Origin: Micromonospora rhizosphaerae
Lineage (GTDB): Bacteria; Actinomycetota; Actinomycetes; Mycobacteriales; Micromonosporaceae
DNA length: 64,000 nucleotides
Direction: 5' to 3'
NCBI RefSeq assembly: GCF_900091465.1
Contig: NZ_FMHV01000002.1
Location: 6,386,001-6,450,000 of the forward strand
Shown: piece after piece, positions 40,273 through 49,800 of the stretch
How the letters are laid out: every line of letters starts with the position of its first letter
Position numbering within the stretch: position 1 is the first letter of the stretch
Notes under the pieces: model-generated
Databases searched by the model: none
What the model saw: only the letters and a program-made list of their open reading frames with translations
Told to the model about the DNA's origin: nothing
Made by a program: the position numbers and the translations under genes

Positions 40273-42888
40273 TTACCGTGCCAGCAGGGTGCGGGCACCC
40301 TGGGTAATGGCTTCCTCGGTGACCAGTACCTGACGCGCCGCCGGACCTAATGGTACAAACGAGTCAACTCCGGCTACGCGCCGCGCCGCGCCCACGTATC
40401 CGCCGTCGACCAGCGCGGCGATCACCCCCTCGCCGACCCCACCCGACCGGCGGGTCTCGTCGACGACCAGCACCCGGCCGGTGGCCGAGGCCTCCCGGAC
40501 GATGTCCGCGACCGGCAGCGGGGCGAGCCAGCGCAGATCCACCACCCGGCTGCCGATCCCCTCGTCGGCGAGGGTGGCCGCCGCCCGGAGCGACATCCGT
40601 ACCCCGTTGCCGAAGGTGATGATCGTGACGTCCTCGGCGGAGCCGACCCCGTAGACCCGGGCCCGGCCGACAGGGACGTGGCCGCTCGCCCACGCGCCGG
40701 GCTCGGCGTACTGACCGAGCCACTCGCCGTCGCCGTCGCCGTAGAGGTCGCGGGTGTGGTACAGCGCGATCGGCTCCAGGAAGACGCAGACACTGCCGTC
40801 CACCGCCGCGGCGGCCAGGCAGGTCCGCAGCATGGGCGCGGCGTCGTCCGGCCGCGCCGGCACCGCGATCACCAGGCCCGGCACGTCCCGGAGTACGGCC
40901 ACCGAGTTGTCGTTGTGGAAATGCCCGCCGAACCCCTCCTGGTACGCCAGCCCGGCCACCCGCACCACCATCGGGTTGCGGAACGCGCCGGCGGAGAAGA
41001 ACCGCATGGTGGCCGCCTCGCCGCGCAACTGGTCCTCGGCGTTGTGCAGGTACGCCAGGTACTGGATCTCCGGCACCGGCAGCATCCCGCAGATCCCGGC
41101 GCCCAGGCCGAGCCCGAGGATCGAGGTCTCGTCCAGCAGCGTGTCGAAGACCCGGGCCGCCCCGAACCTGTCACGCAGCCCCTTGGTCACCCCGTAAACG
41201 CCGCCCTTGGCGGCCACGTCCTCGCCGAAGACCGCCATCTGCGGGTGGTCGAGCATCCCGTCGGCCAGCGCGGCGTTGATGCTCTGCGCCAGGGTGAGCG
41301 GGCCGGCCAGTTCCGGCGGCTTGCCGCCGAACACCTCGGCCCGGGCGCCCGCGTTCGCTCCGCCGGCCCGGGCCGCCGCCTCGGCCACCGCCCCGGCGAT
41401 CCGTACCGGTCGGCGGGGGGCCAGCGTGGCCACCACCTCGGCCGCGGAGGCGAGCTTCGGCTCGTCGAGCACCTCCTCGGCCACCCGGCGGACCTGCCAG
41501 CCGCGTTCGTCGTACCGGGTCAGCAGTTCCTCGCCGGTGGCGAAGCCGCCCGCCACCAGCAGCCGCGCGGTGGCCAGCAGCGGGTCCCGCTCGACGTCGG
41601 CGGCGATCTCGGCCCGGCTGCGGTACGCGGTCTCCGCGTCCGCCCCGGCGTGCCCCATCAGGCGCACGGTGGCCAGGTGCAGCACGGCCGGCCGCCGGTG
41701 CCGGCGCACCCAGGCCGCCGCCTCCCCCGCCACCCGGTACGCCTCGACCGGGTCGGCGCCGTTCGCGGCGAAGTAGCGGATGCCCGGCTTCGCGCGCAGC
41801 GCCGCCGCCACCCAGCCCCGGGGCGACCGCACGCTGATGCCCAGTCCGTTGTCCTCACAGACGAAGAGGACCGGGATGCGCAGGCCGATGTGGTCGTACC
41901 AGCCGGCGGTGTTGAACGCGGCGGTGGCGCTGGCGTGGTTGACCGAGGCGTCGCCGAACGAGCAGACCACGATCGCGTCCGGCGGCCAGGGCGAGCTACC
42001 GTCGCCGCGGCCGATCCGCACTCCCGCCCCGGCACGTCGCCCGCCGACGCCGAGCTTGCGGAGCCGCTCCAGGGCCAGCCCCATGCCGACCGCCCGCGGC
42101 AGGTGGGAGGCGATGGTGGAGGTGGTGGGGATGACGGCGAGGTCGGCCCGGCCGAAGACCTTGTGCCGTCCCCCGGCGATCGGCTCCCGCGCCGAGGCGA
42201 CCATCCCGCGCAGTACGTCCCGCGCCGCCTCCGTGCAGGCGTCCTCCACGTCGGCCACCTCGCCCGGATCCCCGGCCACGGCCTGATCCGCGGCGTCGAC
42301 GGCGACGCCGGCGCCGACCACCACGCTGGCCGCCTCGGCGGACGGACCGTCGGCGTGCTCGGGCTCGTCGTCGGCCGGCGCGGCCCCGGGATCTGACCCG
42401 GGCCGGCCGTCCGCGACGGGCAGGTCGTTGTCGGGCCCGCCGGCGTGGAGCTCCGGGTCGGGCCCGCCGGACTCCGCAGCGGTGCCGTCGGGCGGGCGCT
42501 CCGCGGTCGTACTCCTGTCGGCCGGCGCGGCCGGGAACGTGCCGGCGGCCTGGGCGGCGCGGAGGCAGTAGAAGGCTCCGGAGCGGTAGTGCAGCAGGGC
42601 CGGATCGGTGGGCCGCAGCGCCGCGGCCACCGCCGCGTTGCTCTCGTGGCCCGCGGAGCCGATGGTGTAGAAGCCCTCGCCGAAGCTGCGCAGCCAGCGC
42701 CCGGCGAGGTCCAACTGCCGACTGGTGGCCTGGGCGTCGAAGAGGGCCAGGGCCTGCGCGCCGCTCAGCGGCGCGCCATCGGAGAGTGGTTCGGCCGGGT
42801 CACGCCGCTGGGCCGGGTCACCGAGCGCGCTCAGGGCCTCCCGGAACCGGTCGTCGAGATCTTGCGGGGTGGTCACGTCGGACAGCAT
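40273..42888 (-). CDS. Fused E1 alpha/beta 2-oxo acid dehydrogenase
   Basis: An 871-residue protein joining two subunits that are usually separate. The E1-alpha part (about 1-510) has SIGSAGHESNAA-like text, RRAVGMGLALERLRK and the thiamine-diphosphate motif SFGDASVNHASATAAF through VCEDNGLG. The E1-beta part (about 530-871) has FGEDVAAKGGVYGVTKGL and GFGGHFHNDNS. Family: branched-chain 2-oxo acid or pyruvate dehydrogenase E1. An Ala/Asp/Pro-rich insert (about 117-200) splits the alpha domain. No E2 or E3 gene is adjacent, so it must use subunits from elsewhere. Confidence 0.88.
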   Translation of the reverse strand: MLSDVTTPQDLDDRFREALSALGDPAQRRDPAEPLSDGAPLSGAQALALFDAQATSRQLDLAGRWLRSFGEGFYTIGSAGHESNAAVAAALRPTDPALLHYRSGAFYCLRAAQAAGTFPAAPADRSTTAERPPDGTAAESGGPDPELHAGGPDNDLPVADGRPGSDPGAAPADDEPEHADGPSAEAASVVVGAGVAVDAADQAVAGDPGEVADVEDACTEAARDVLRGMVASAREPIAGGRHKVFGRADLAVIPTTSTIASHLPRAVGMGLALERLRKLGVGGRRAGAGVRIGRGDGSSPWPPDAIVVCSFGDASVNHASATAAFNTAGWYDHIGLRIPVLFVCEDNGLGISVRSPRGWVAAALRAKPGIRYFAANGADPVEAYRVAGEAAAWVRRHRRPAVLHLATVRLMGHAGADAETAYRSRAEIAADVERDPLLATARLLVAGGFATGEELLTRYDERGWQVRRVAEEVLDEPKLASAAEVVATLAPRRPVRIAGAVAEAAARAGGANAGARAEVFGGKPPELAGPLTLAQSINAALADGMLDHPQMAVFGEDVAAKGGVYGVTKGLRDRFGAARVFDTLLDETSILGLGLGAGICGMLPVPEIQYLAYLHNAEDQLRGEAATMRFFSAGAFRNPMVVRVAGLAYQEGFGGHFHNDNSVAVLRDVPGLVIAVPARPDDAAPMLRTCLAAAAVDGSVCVFLEPIALYHTRDLYGDGDGEWLGQYAEPGAWASGHVPVGRARVYGVGSAEDVTIITFGNGVRMSLRAAATLADEGIGSRVVDLRWLAPLPVADIVREASATGRVLVVDETRRSGGVGEGVIAALVDGGYVGAARRVAGVDSFVPLGPAARQVLVTEEAITQGARTLLAR

Positions 42889-42939
42889 TACCGACGAAGG
42901 GGCGCCGCGCCCACTCGGACACGATCCGCCCGGGCGGCC

Positions 42940-43420
42940 TCAGTCGGTGCCGCACTGCTCCGGACAGCCGCCGTCGGAGACCTTCCAGACCAGCTCACGC
43001 AGGGTGGCCAGCTCCCCGGTGGTGAGCCCGCCGAGCAGTCGGGAGTCGGACACCACGTTGCGCACGCGGTCCCGCATCCGGCGCCCCGCCTCGGTGACCA
43101 CCAACGTCTTCTGCCGTCGGTCGGCGGAGTCGACCCGCCGCTCCACCAGCCCGGCCTGCTCCAGCTTGTCGACCAGGGCGGTGACGTTGGACCGGTCGCA
43201 GCGCAGCTGCTCGGCGAGGTCCCGGCCGGGCAGCGGCCGGTCGGGGTCGAGCTGATGCAGCGCGCGCGACGGCCGGGGTGAGGCCGAGCGCGGCGATCTC
43301 CTCGTCCTGGTGGTGCCGCATCGCCGCGGCGATGTGCATGATCCGGCGCACCGCGTCCCCGGCCAGGCCGGCGCGGTCGCCCGCGTCGGGGCCGGCGATG
43401 GGATCGGTGGATTGCGCCAT
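42940..43420 (-). pseudogene. MarR-family regulator with frameshift
   Basis: ATG 43420 gives MAQSTDPIAGPDAGDRAGLA and continues to LGLTPAVARA, then the frame changes near 43265. The continuation, in another frame, is LHQLDPDRPLPGRDLAEQLR, CDRSNVTALVDKLEQAGLV and the wing RRVDSADRRQKTLVVTEAG. Restoring two bases (or removing one) joins them into a normal MarR of about 160 residues. Divergent from a truncated FMN-reductase-like fragment. Sequencing error is possible, but the decayed neighbour argues for true inactivation. Confidence 0.72.
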
Positions 43421-43432
43421 GGCTCACATTTT

Positions 43433-43449
43433 ACTTGTTATTAAATAGT
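43433..43449. promoter_or_regulatory. AT-rich MarR-type operator
   Basis: A 17-bp dyad ACTnnTTAtTAAnnAGT, conspicuously AT-rich in this genome, lies between the decayed marR gene and the truncated reductase start. Confidence 0.45.
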
Positions 43450-43556
43450 TGAGCAGCTCTACTGTTGATTGTCTCACGCAATGCTTCTCCGTCCTCGCCA
43501 TCTCGGGCAGCCTGCGCGACGCGTCGTGCAACAGGGCGCTGATCCGCGCCGCGCAG
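43449..43556 (+). pseudogene. N-terminal remnant of an NADPH-dependent FMN reductase
   Basis: The frame reads SVLAISGSLRDASCNRALIR then AAQ and runs into Pro-rich nonsense. VLAISGSLRxxSxNxALI is the FMN-binding start of NADPH-dependent FMN reductases. Only about 24 residues are recognisable; a palindromic repeat begins 36 bp later. Start codon may be TTG 43449. This looks like the divergent partner of the frameshifted marR gene. Confidence 0.6.
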
Positions 43557-43591
43557 CCCCGACCGCCCTGGGCCGGCCCCGCCCGACCCGC

Positions 43592-43658
43592 CCTGGTGAT
43601 CATGAGGTTATTGCTCCGACACGCCGCGTCGGGTGACAACAACTTCATGGTCACCAGG
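43592..43658. repeat. 67-bp palindromic repeat, copy 2
   Basis: Outer arms CCTGGTGATCATGA and TCATGGTCACCAGG (one mismatch) enclose AGGTTATTGCTCCG and ACAACAACT. It aligns base for base with the 13509-13568 element over most of its length, including the central CGACACGCCG. Confidence 0.78.
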
Positions 43659-43714
43659 GGCGGGAGCCGGCCTGCTGTCACCTGGGCCTGCCCCGGGCGC
43701 CGCAGGGCGGCGCG

Positions 43715-44119
43715 TCAGCCGGGCAGGAACGAGAAGCGGACCTTGCGGGTCGGGTTGTCGCCGTTGGTGTCGACCAGGCAGAGCGACTGCCAGGTGCCGA
43801 GCGCCAGCCGGCCGTCGAGGACCGGCAGCGTCGCGTACGGCGGGATGAAGGCCGGCAGCACGTGGTCCCGGCCGTGGCCCGGCGAGCCGTGCCGGTGGCG
43901 CCACCGGTCGTCCGCCGGCAGCAGGTCGTCGATCGCGCCGAGCAGGTCGTCGTCGGAGCCGGAGCCGGTCTCGATGAGCACCAGGCCGGCGGTGGCGTGC
44001 GGCACGAAGACGTGCAGCAGGCCGTCGCCCTGCCCGGACACGAACCGCCCGGCCTCGGCCGTGATGTCCCGGACGCTCGGCCGGGACCCGGTCTGGACGC
44101 TGATCACCTCACTGCGCAT
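43715..44119 (-). CDS. YjbQ-family protein (UPF0047)
   Basis: A 134-residue protein of the YjbQ family, once described as secondary thiamine-phosphate synthase. HVFVPHATAGLVLIETGSG and HRHGSPGHGRDHVLPAF contain the conserved His residues of the active-site pocket, and ALGTWQSLCLVD ends the fold. Small trimeric enzyme; true physiological substrate uncertain. ATG 44119. No thiamine gene nearby. Confidence 0.9.
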   Translation of the reverse strand: MRSEVISVQTGSRPSVRDITAEAGRFVSGQGDGLLHVFVPHATAGLVLIETGSGSDDDLLGAIDDLLPADDRWRHRHGSPGHGRDHVLPAFIPPYATLPVLDGRLALGTWQSLCLVDTNGDNPTRKVRFSFLPG

Positions 44120-44175
44120 GGCGTCCAGTCTGCCCGAACCACCACGTCCCCGCGGCAACCCGGCGCGGGCCGAAG

Positions 44176-44562
44176 TCAGGATCCGCCCCCGCCGCCGCCG
44201 TCGCCACCACCGCCTCCTGACGAGCCGCCACCACCACCGCCGTCGCCGCCCCACCAGCCACCACCGCCGCCGTTGTCACCGCCCCACGAGCCGCCGCCGT
44301 CGCCGGAGGACCGGTCGTCCCCGCTGTCCGGGCCACTGCCGTAGTTGTTGAAGATCGGCGAGGACCAGACCCTGCGGGGCGGGCTGTAGGCCAGCGGCCG
44401 CGGCGGCACCATGGCCAACCGGAGCCCGAGCGCGAGCAGCAGCAGCCCGACCACGCCGATCGGGGCCGCTGCCGACTCGCCGTGAAGCAGCGCGGCGACG
44501 GTGAGCACGACGCCGATCACGCCGAGCAGTGCGACGCCGCCACCGAGAACCCGCCACACCAT
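44176..44562 (-). CDS. Small membrane protein with Gly-rich tail
   Basis: A 128-residue protein: two hydrophobic helices (about 5-25 and 34-50, GVALLGVIGVVLTV and IGVVGLLLLALGL), a short linker with SSPIFNNYGSG, then a Gly/Asp/Ser/Trp-rich tail (about 85-128) that ends the protein. Such tails occur in actinobacterial proteins presumed to be surface-exposed or disordered. ATG 44562. It converges on YjbQ within 60 bp on the same strand. Function unknown. Confidence 0.62.
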   Translation of the reverse strand: MVWRVLGGGVALLGVIGVVLTVAALLHGESAAAPIGVVGLLLLALGLRLAMVPPRPLAYSPPRRVWSSPIFNNYGSGPDSGDDRSSGDGGGSWGGDNGGGGGWWGGDGGGGGGSSGGGGGDGGGGGGS

Positions 44563-44768
44563 GGCCGCACGGTAGTACCGGCCGGCAAGGGGACCACCGC
44601 ATCGCGGCACCGGGCCTCCTCGGGCGGATGAACCTCCGACCAGCAGAAAGTTACCGACGGGTACCTGTGTCGCGCGTCGCGTCTGCCGACAGTGGGCGTG
44701 ACGCCGGACGGCACAAGGGGGCAGGATGGCGCTAGAGACCTATCCCACACACAACCGAGGGAACGCCT

Positions 44769-47513
44769 GTGGCTACGGAACGCAAGCGCCCGGTGATCAC
44801 CGCTGGTCTGCCGAGCCAGCTTCCGGACATCGACCCTGACGAAACCAGCGAATGGGTCGAGTCGCTCGACGGTGTCATCGACGAGCGCGGAACCAAGCGC
44901 GCCCGGTACGTCATGCTGCGCCTGCTGGAGCGGGCCCGTGAGCGCCAGGTCGGGGTGCCGTCCCTGACCACCACCGACTACATCAACACCATCCCGCCGG
45001 AGCGCGAGCCGTGGTTCCCGGGTGACGAGCACATCGAGCGGCGGATCCGGGCGTACATCCGGTGGAACGCCGCGATGCTGGTGCACCGGGCGCAGCGTCC
45101 CGAGATCAGCGTCGGCGGGCACATCTCCACCTTCGCCAGCTCGGCGTCGCTTTACGAGGTGGGCTTCAACCACTTCTTCCGCGGCAAGGACCACCCGGGC
45201 GGCGGCGACCACATCTTCTACCAGGGTCACGCCTCCCCCGGCATGTACGCCCGGGCCTTCATGGAGGGGCGGCTCAGCGAGGACCAGCTCGACGGGTTCC
45301 GGCAGGAGCTGTCGCACCCCGGGGGCGGACTGCCCTCGTACCCGCACCCGCGGCTGATGCCGGACTTCTGGGAGTTCCCCACCGTCTCCATGGGCCTCGG
45401 GCCGATCAACGCGATCTACCAGGCCCGGTTCAACCGCTACCTGCACCACCGGGGCATCAAGGACACCAGCCAGCAGCACGTCTGGGCGTTCCTCGGCGAC
45501 GGCGAGATGGACGAGGTCGAGTCGCTCGGCGCGATCGGCGTGGCCGCCCGCGAGGAGCTGGACAACCTCACCTTCGTGATCAACTGCAACCTGCAGCGCC
45601 TGGACGGGCCGGTCCGCGGCAACGGCAAGATCATCCAGGAGCTGGAGGCGTTCTTCCGGGGCGCCGGCTGGAACGTGATCAAGGTGGTCTGGGGCCGGGA
45701 GTGGGACCCGATGCTCGCGGCGGACACCGACGGCGCGCTGGTGAACCTGATGAACACCACCCCCGACGGTGACTACCAGACCTACAAGGCGGAGTCCGGG
45801 GCGTACGTCCGGGAGCACTTCTTCGGGCGCGACCCGCGGACCCGCAAGATGGTCGAGCACCTGACCGACGACGAGATCTGGAACCTCAAGCGGGGTGGCC
45901 ACGACTACCGCAAGCTCTACGCGGCCTACAAGGCGGCGACGGAGCACACCGGTCAGCCGACGGTGATCCTGGCCAAGACGATCAAGGGCTGGACGCTCGG
46001 CTCGCATTTCGAGGCCCGCAACGCCACCCACCAGATGAAGAAGCTGACGCTGGAGGACTTGAAGCTCTTCCGCGACCGGCTCTACCTGGACATCCCGGAC
46101 AAGGTGCTGGAGGAGAACCCCTACCTGCCGCCGTACTACCACCCCGGTAAGAAGTCGGAGGAGATCCAGTACCTCAAGGAGCGGCGCCAGCAGCTCGGTG
46201 GGTACCTGCCGTCCCGGCAGAACGTCGAGAAGCGGCTGGAGATCCCCCGCCCCGAGCGCTTCGCCGACGTCAAGCGCGGCTCGGGCAAGCAGAAGGTGGC
46301 CACCACCATGGCCTTCGTCCGTCTGCTCAAGGACCTGATGAAGGACAAGGAGTTCGGCAAGCGCTGGGTGCCGATCATCCCGGACGAGGCCCGCACCTTC
46401 GGCATGGACTCGCTCTTCCCGACGGCGAAGATCTACTCGCCGCACGGCCAGCGGTACACCTCGGTGGACCGGGAGCTGTTCCTGTCATACAAGGAGGCCA
46501 CCAACGGGCAGATCGTGCACGAGGGGATCAACGAGGCCGGTTCGGTGGCGACCTTCACCGCGGCCGGCTCGTCGTACGCCACGCACGGCGAACCGATGAT
46601 TCCGATGTACATCTTCTACTCGATGTTCGGGTTCCAGCGCACCGGCGACGGGCTCTGGGCGGCCGCCGACCAGATGGCGCGCGGCTTCCTGCTCGGCGCC
46701 ACCGCCGGTCGGACCACCCTCAACGGTGAGGGCCTGCAGCACGAGGACGGCCACTCGCTGCTGCTCGCCGCCACCAACCCGGCGGTGGTCGCGTACGACC
46801 CGGCGTTCGCGTTCGAGATCGCGCACATCGTGGAGAACGGCCTGCACCGGATGTACGGGGAGGGGCAGGAGAACGTCTTCTACTACCTCACGGTCTACAA
46901 CGAGCCGATCGTGCAGCCGGCGGAGCCGCCGGGCGTCGACGCCGAGGGCATCGTCAAGGGCATCTACCGCTACTCCCCCGCCCCGTCGGTGGCCGGGAAC
47001 GCGCCGAAGGCCAACATTCTGGCCTCCGGCACCGGCATGCAGTGGGCGGTGCGGGCGCAGCAGTTGCTCGCCGAGGACTGGGGGGTGTCCGCCGACGTCT
47101 GGTCGGTGACCTCCTGGACGGAGCTGCGCCGGGACGCGGTGGAGTGCGAGGAGCACAACCTGCTCAACCCGGGCGCCGAGCAGCGGGTCCCGTACGTGGC
47201 GCGGAAGCTGGCCGACGCCGAGGGGCCGAAGGTCGCGGTCAGCGACTGGATGCGCGCGGTGCCGGACCTGATCGCCCGCTGGGTGCCCGGCGACTACACG
47301 TCGCTCGGCACCGACGGGTTCGGCATGTCCGACACCCGGCACGCGCTGCGCCGGCACTTCCACGTCGACGCCGAGTCGGTGGTGGTCGCGACGCTGCGGC
47401 AGCTCGCGCTCCGCGGCGCGGTGCCGGCGAACGTGCCGGACGAGGCCGCCAAGAAGTACGCGATCCACGATGTGACGGCCGCCCCGGTCAGCGAAACCGG
47501 CGGCGAGAGCTAG
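44769..47513 (+). CDS. aceE: Pyruvate dehydrogenase E1, homodimeric
   Basis: A 914-residue homodimeric E1 converting pyruvate and thiamine diphosphate to hydroxyethyl-TDP for the E2 lipoyl domain. The TDP motif is [15 protein letters not shown] to NCNLQRLDG (about residues 240-285). Other AceE signatures: [40 protein letters not shown] and [11 protein letters not shown]. The GTG start at 44769 has a GAGGGAAC ribosome site. Followed by an 18-bp terminator. No E2 gene is adjacent; in relatives the E2/E3 genes lie elsewhere. Confidence 0.97.
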   Translation: MATERKRPVITAGLPSQLPDIDPDETSEWVESLDGVIDERGTKRARYVMLRLLERARERQVGVPSLTTTDYINTIPPEREPWFPGDEHIERRIRAYIRWNAAMLVHRAQRPEISVGGHISTFASSASLYEVGFNHFFRGKDHPGGGDHIFYQGHASPGMYARAFMEGRLSEDQLDGFRQELSHPGGGLPSYPHPRLMPDFWEFPTVSMGLGPINAIYQARFNRYLHHRGIKDTSQQHVWAFLGDGEMDEVESLGAIGVAAREELDNLTFVINCNLQRLDGPVRGNGKIIQELEAFFRGAGWNVIKVVWGREWDPMLAADTDGALVNLMNTTPDGDYQTYKAESGAYVREHFFGRDPRTRKMVEHLTDDEIWNLKRGGHDYRKLYAAYKAATEHTGQPTVILAKTIKGWTLGSHFEARNATHQMKKLTLEDLKLFRDRLYLDIPDKVLEENPYLPPYYHPGKKSEEIQYLKERRQQLGGYLPSRQNVEKRLEIPRPERFADVKRGSGKQKVATTMAFVRLLKDLMKDKEFGKRWVPIIPDEARTFGMDSLFPTAKIYSPHGQRYTSVDRELFLSYKEATNGQIVHEGINEAGSVATFTAAGSSYATHGEPMIPMYIFYSMFGFQRTGDGLWAAADQMARGFLLGATAGRTTLNGEGLQHEDGHSLLLAATNPAVVAYDPAFAFEIAHIVENGLHRMYGEGQENVFYYLTVYNEPIVQPAEPPGVDAEGIVKGIYRYSPAPSVAGNAPKANILASGTGMQWAVRAQQLLAEDWGVSADVWSVTSWTELRRDAVECEEHNLLNPGAEQRVPYVARKLADAEGPKVAVSDWMRAVPDLIARWVPGDYTSLGTDGFGMSDTRHALRRHFHVDAESVVVATLRQLALRGAVPANVPDEAAKKYAIHDVTAAPVSETGGES

Positions 47514-47527
47514 TTCCTCGGTACGAC

Positions 47528-47567
47528 GAGAGGGCCCGGCGTGGTCACCACCACGCCGGGCCCTCTC
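47528..47567 (+). terminator. aceE terminator
   Basis: Perfect 18-bp stem (47528-47545 with 47550-47567), 4-nt loop, followed by a pyrimidine stretch, 15 bases past the stop. Confidence 0.9.
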
Positions 47568-47576
47568 TCTTCGGGC

Positions 47577-47644
47577 GATCAAGGAGTTGTGGTGGTTGAC
47601 AAAAGGGGCGAAACCCCCGAGGTGGGCGCCACAACTCCATGGTC
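47577..47644. repeat. Diverged palindromic repeat
   Basis: Arms GATCAAGGAGTTGTGG and CCACAACTCCATGGTC enclose a GGGGCGAAACCCC hairpin. The outer ends resemble GATCATGA/TCATGATC of the 13509 and 43592 repeats but the middle does not, so membership in the same family is tentative. Confidence 0.5.
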
Positions 47645-47704
47645 GGCGCGCAGGGTCGCCGCCACGAAGGGCTCGATCGCGGCTCGCTGACCGGCCCCAG
47701 AGTC

Positions 47705-47746
47705 GACGATGGTCCGGCGTCCCTGGCGGGGACGCCGGACCATCGT
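47705..47746 (-). terminator. Terminator of the SRPBCC gene
   Basis: Perfect 19-bp stem (47705-47723 with 47728-47746) with a 4-nt loop, 32 bases beyond the stop at 47779. Confidence 0.85.
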
Positions 47747-47778
47747 CACCATCGCGGGTGACGCCAGGACGGGCCCGG

Positions 47779-48225
47779 TCAGCCGACGGCGGCCAGGTCG
47801 GTCAGCCGGGCCAGCGAGTCCTCCAGGTCGGCGCCGACCCGACGCAGGCCGAGCCGGAGCAGGGCGGCCTTGACCGGCCCGGCCGGCCACCGTACGACGA
47901 TGAGCCGCACGATGGTGCCGCCCTCCTCCTCGTCCGGGGTCAACTGCACGTAGATCTCGGTGCGCGCCTCGGCCCGGGCGCCCGCGCCCTTGGCCCGCTC
48001 GCGCCAGCCGATCAGGGTCGGCTCCTGGTAGGCGATCACCTCGGCCTCGTGCGCCGCGCCGCGCCCGGCCTGGACCAGTTGTCGCCGGCCGAAGCCCTCC
48101 CCCGAGAGGACCTCCGCCGCGCGGACCCCCGCCAGCCAGGACGGCAGCTGCTCGGCCCGCTGCACGACGTCCCAGACCACTTCCACCGGCGCCATCACGT
48201 GTGCACTGCGTTCCACGAGGATCAT
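47779..48225 (-). CDS. SRPBCC-fold polyketide-cyclase-like protein
   Basis: A 148-residue SRPBCC/START-like protein: VERSAHVMAPVEVVWDVVQR at the start, then ELPSWLAGVRAAEVL, the strands EIYVQLTPDEEEGGTIVRL and a final amphipathic helix (LRRVGADLEDSLARLTDL). Relatives bind hydrophobic ligands or act in cell-envelope lipid handling. ATG 48225. Isolated between aceE and the beta-glucosidase. The 185-bp gap after it to 48411 contains the divergent promoter and an operator-like dyad. Confidence 0.85.
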   Translation of the reverse strand: MILVERSAHVMAPVEVVWDVVQRAEQLPSWLAGVRAAEVLSGEGFGRRQLVQAGRGAAHEAEVIAYQEPTLIGWRERAKGAGARAEARTEIYVQLTPDEEEGGTIVRLIVVRWPAGPVKAALLRLGLRRVGADLEDSLARLTDLAAVG

Positions 48226-48381
48226 TTCTGTCTTCCCCCACTGAGGACATCCACGATATTCAGCACTGTATGCGCAAACTTGGACGTACCCGGACGGGTT
48301 TGCAGAAGACACGCCGAAATCCCTTGCGCCGCCTCTCGTTGCGGGCCTATAGCGCTTCGCCGGCGCGCGCCCTAGAGTCCC

Positions 48382-48400
48382 GAGCACGCTTCGCGTTCTC
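48382..48400. promoter_or_regulatory. Dyad before the beta-glucosidase gene
   Basis: Imperfect palindrome GAGCACGC ttc GCGTTCTC (one mismatch) lies 12 bp before the beta-glucosidase start, the place of LacI-type sugar operators. It does not match the CebR box. Confidence 0.4.
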
Positions 48401-48411
48401 TGGGAGGGCGG

Positions 48412-49800
48412 ATGACGACCGATCCGATGCCGGAGTTCCCCGCCGGATTCCGCTGGGGGGTGTCCACCGCCGCCTACCAGATCGAGGGCGCGGTCGAGGT
48501 CGACGGCCGAGGACCGTCCATCTGGGACACCTTCGCCCACTGCCCCGACCGGATCGCCGACGGCAGCACCGGCGACGTCGCCTGCGACCACTACCACCGG
48601 TACGCCGAGGATGTCGCGCTGATGGCCGGACTCGGGGTGTCCGCGTACCGGTTCTCGATCGCCTGGCCGCGGGTGCAGCCGGCGGGCACCGGGGCGCCCC
48701 TCGCCGCGGGGCTGGACTTCTATGACCGGCTGGTCGACGCGCTGCTCGGCGCCGGCATCGACCCGGTCGCCACCCTCTTCCACTGGGACCTGCCGCAGGC
48801 GCTGGAGGATGCCGGCGGCTGGCTGAACCGGGACACCGCGACCCGCTTCGCCGAGTACGCCGACCTGGTCGCGGCCCGCCTCGGTGACCGGGTGAAGCTC
48901 TGGATCACGCTCAACGAACCCTTCGTCCACATGAGCCTCGGCCACGGCACGGGCGTACACGCCCCCGGCCGGATGCTGCTCTTCAACGCCTTCCCGGTGG
49001 CCCACCACCAACTACTCGGGCACGGGCTCGCGGTGTCGGCGCTCCGCGCCCGCACGACCAGCCCGGTGGCCATCGCCAACAGCTACTCCCCGGTCCAACT
49101 GCAGGGCGACACCGAGGCCGATCGGGCGGCCGGCGCGGCGTACGACGCGCTGCACAACCGGCTCTTCACCGACCCGCTGCTCGGTCGGGGCTACCCGGCG
49201 GGGCTGGGCTTCGACGCCGCCGTGGTCCGGGACGGCGACCTGGACCTGATCGCCGCGCCGATCGACGTGCTCGGGGTCAACTACTACAACCCGACCGGGA
49301 TCCGGGCACCGGAGGAGGGCTCGCCGCTGCCGTTCGAGATCGTGCCGTTGGAGGGGTACCCGCGGACCGCGTTCGACTGGCCGGTGGTCCCGCAGGGACT
49401 GCGTGACCTGCTCACCTGGCTGCGGGACAGCTACCGCGAAGCGCTGCCGCCGATCCAGATCACCGAGAACGGCTGCGCGTACGACGACGTACCGGATGCC
49501 GCCGGCCGGGTCCACGATCCGGAGCGGATCGCCTACCTGGCGGGGCACCTGCGCGCGGTCCGGGCGGCGATCGACGACGGCGTCGACGTGACCGGGTACT
49601 TCGTCTGGTCGCTGCTGGACAACTGGGAGTGGGCCGAGGGGTTCACCAAGCGCTTCGGCCTGGTGCACGTCGACTTCGACACCCAGGTGCGCACGCCGAA
49701 GATCTCGTACGCGTGGTTCCGCGACCAGGTGGTTCGCGCGGCGAGCGCGAGGAGTGAGCTACCGAGCCCCGCAGTCGCGAGCGAAAGGCCAGCACTGTGA
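48412..49800 (+). CDS. bgl: GH1 beta-glucosidase
   Basis: A 462-residue glycoside hydrolase family 1 enzyme, a TIM barrel cleaving beta-glucosides such as cellobiose. The acid/base is Glu169 (TLNEP) and the nucleophile Glu352 (ITENG), both in canonical positions. The N-terminus FRWGVSTAAYQIEGAVEVDG is diagnostic. A non-conserved Ser/Ala tail ends it. It is joined to the downstream MFS gene by a GTGA overlap, so the pair probably imports a disaccharide and cleaves it. Confidence 0.95.
   Translation: MTTDPMPEFPAGFRWGVSTAAYQIEGAVEVDGRGPSIWDTFAHCPDRIADGSTGDVACDHYHRYAEDVALMAGLGVSAYRFSIAWPRVQPAGTGAPLAAGLDFYDRLVDALLGAGIDPVATLFHWDLPQALEDAGGWLNRDTATRFAEYADLVAARLGDRVKLWITLNEPFVHMSLGHGTGVHAPGRMLLFNAFPVAHHQLLGHGLAVSALRARTTSPVAIANSYSPVQLQGDTEADRAAGAAYDALHNRLFTDPLLGRGYPAGLGFDAAVVRDGDLDLIAAPIDVLGVNYYNPTGIRAPEEGSPLPFEIVPLEGYPRTAFDWPVVPQGLRDLLTWLRDSYREALPPIQITENGCAYDDVPDAAGRVHDPERIAYLAGHLRAVRAAIDDGVDVTGYFVWSLLDNWEWAEGFTKRFGLVHVDFDTQVRTPKISYAWFRDQVVRAASARSELPSPAVASERPAL

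Noticed and set aside
43424..43681. Minus-strand 85-residue frame
   Set aside because: It crosses the palindromic repeat and the reductase remnant and has no family signature.
44517..46445. 642-codon minus-strand frame opposite aceE
   Set aside because: The plus strand is aceE with conserved TDP motifs; the opposite frame is Val/Arg/His-rich noise.
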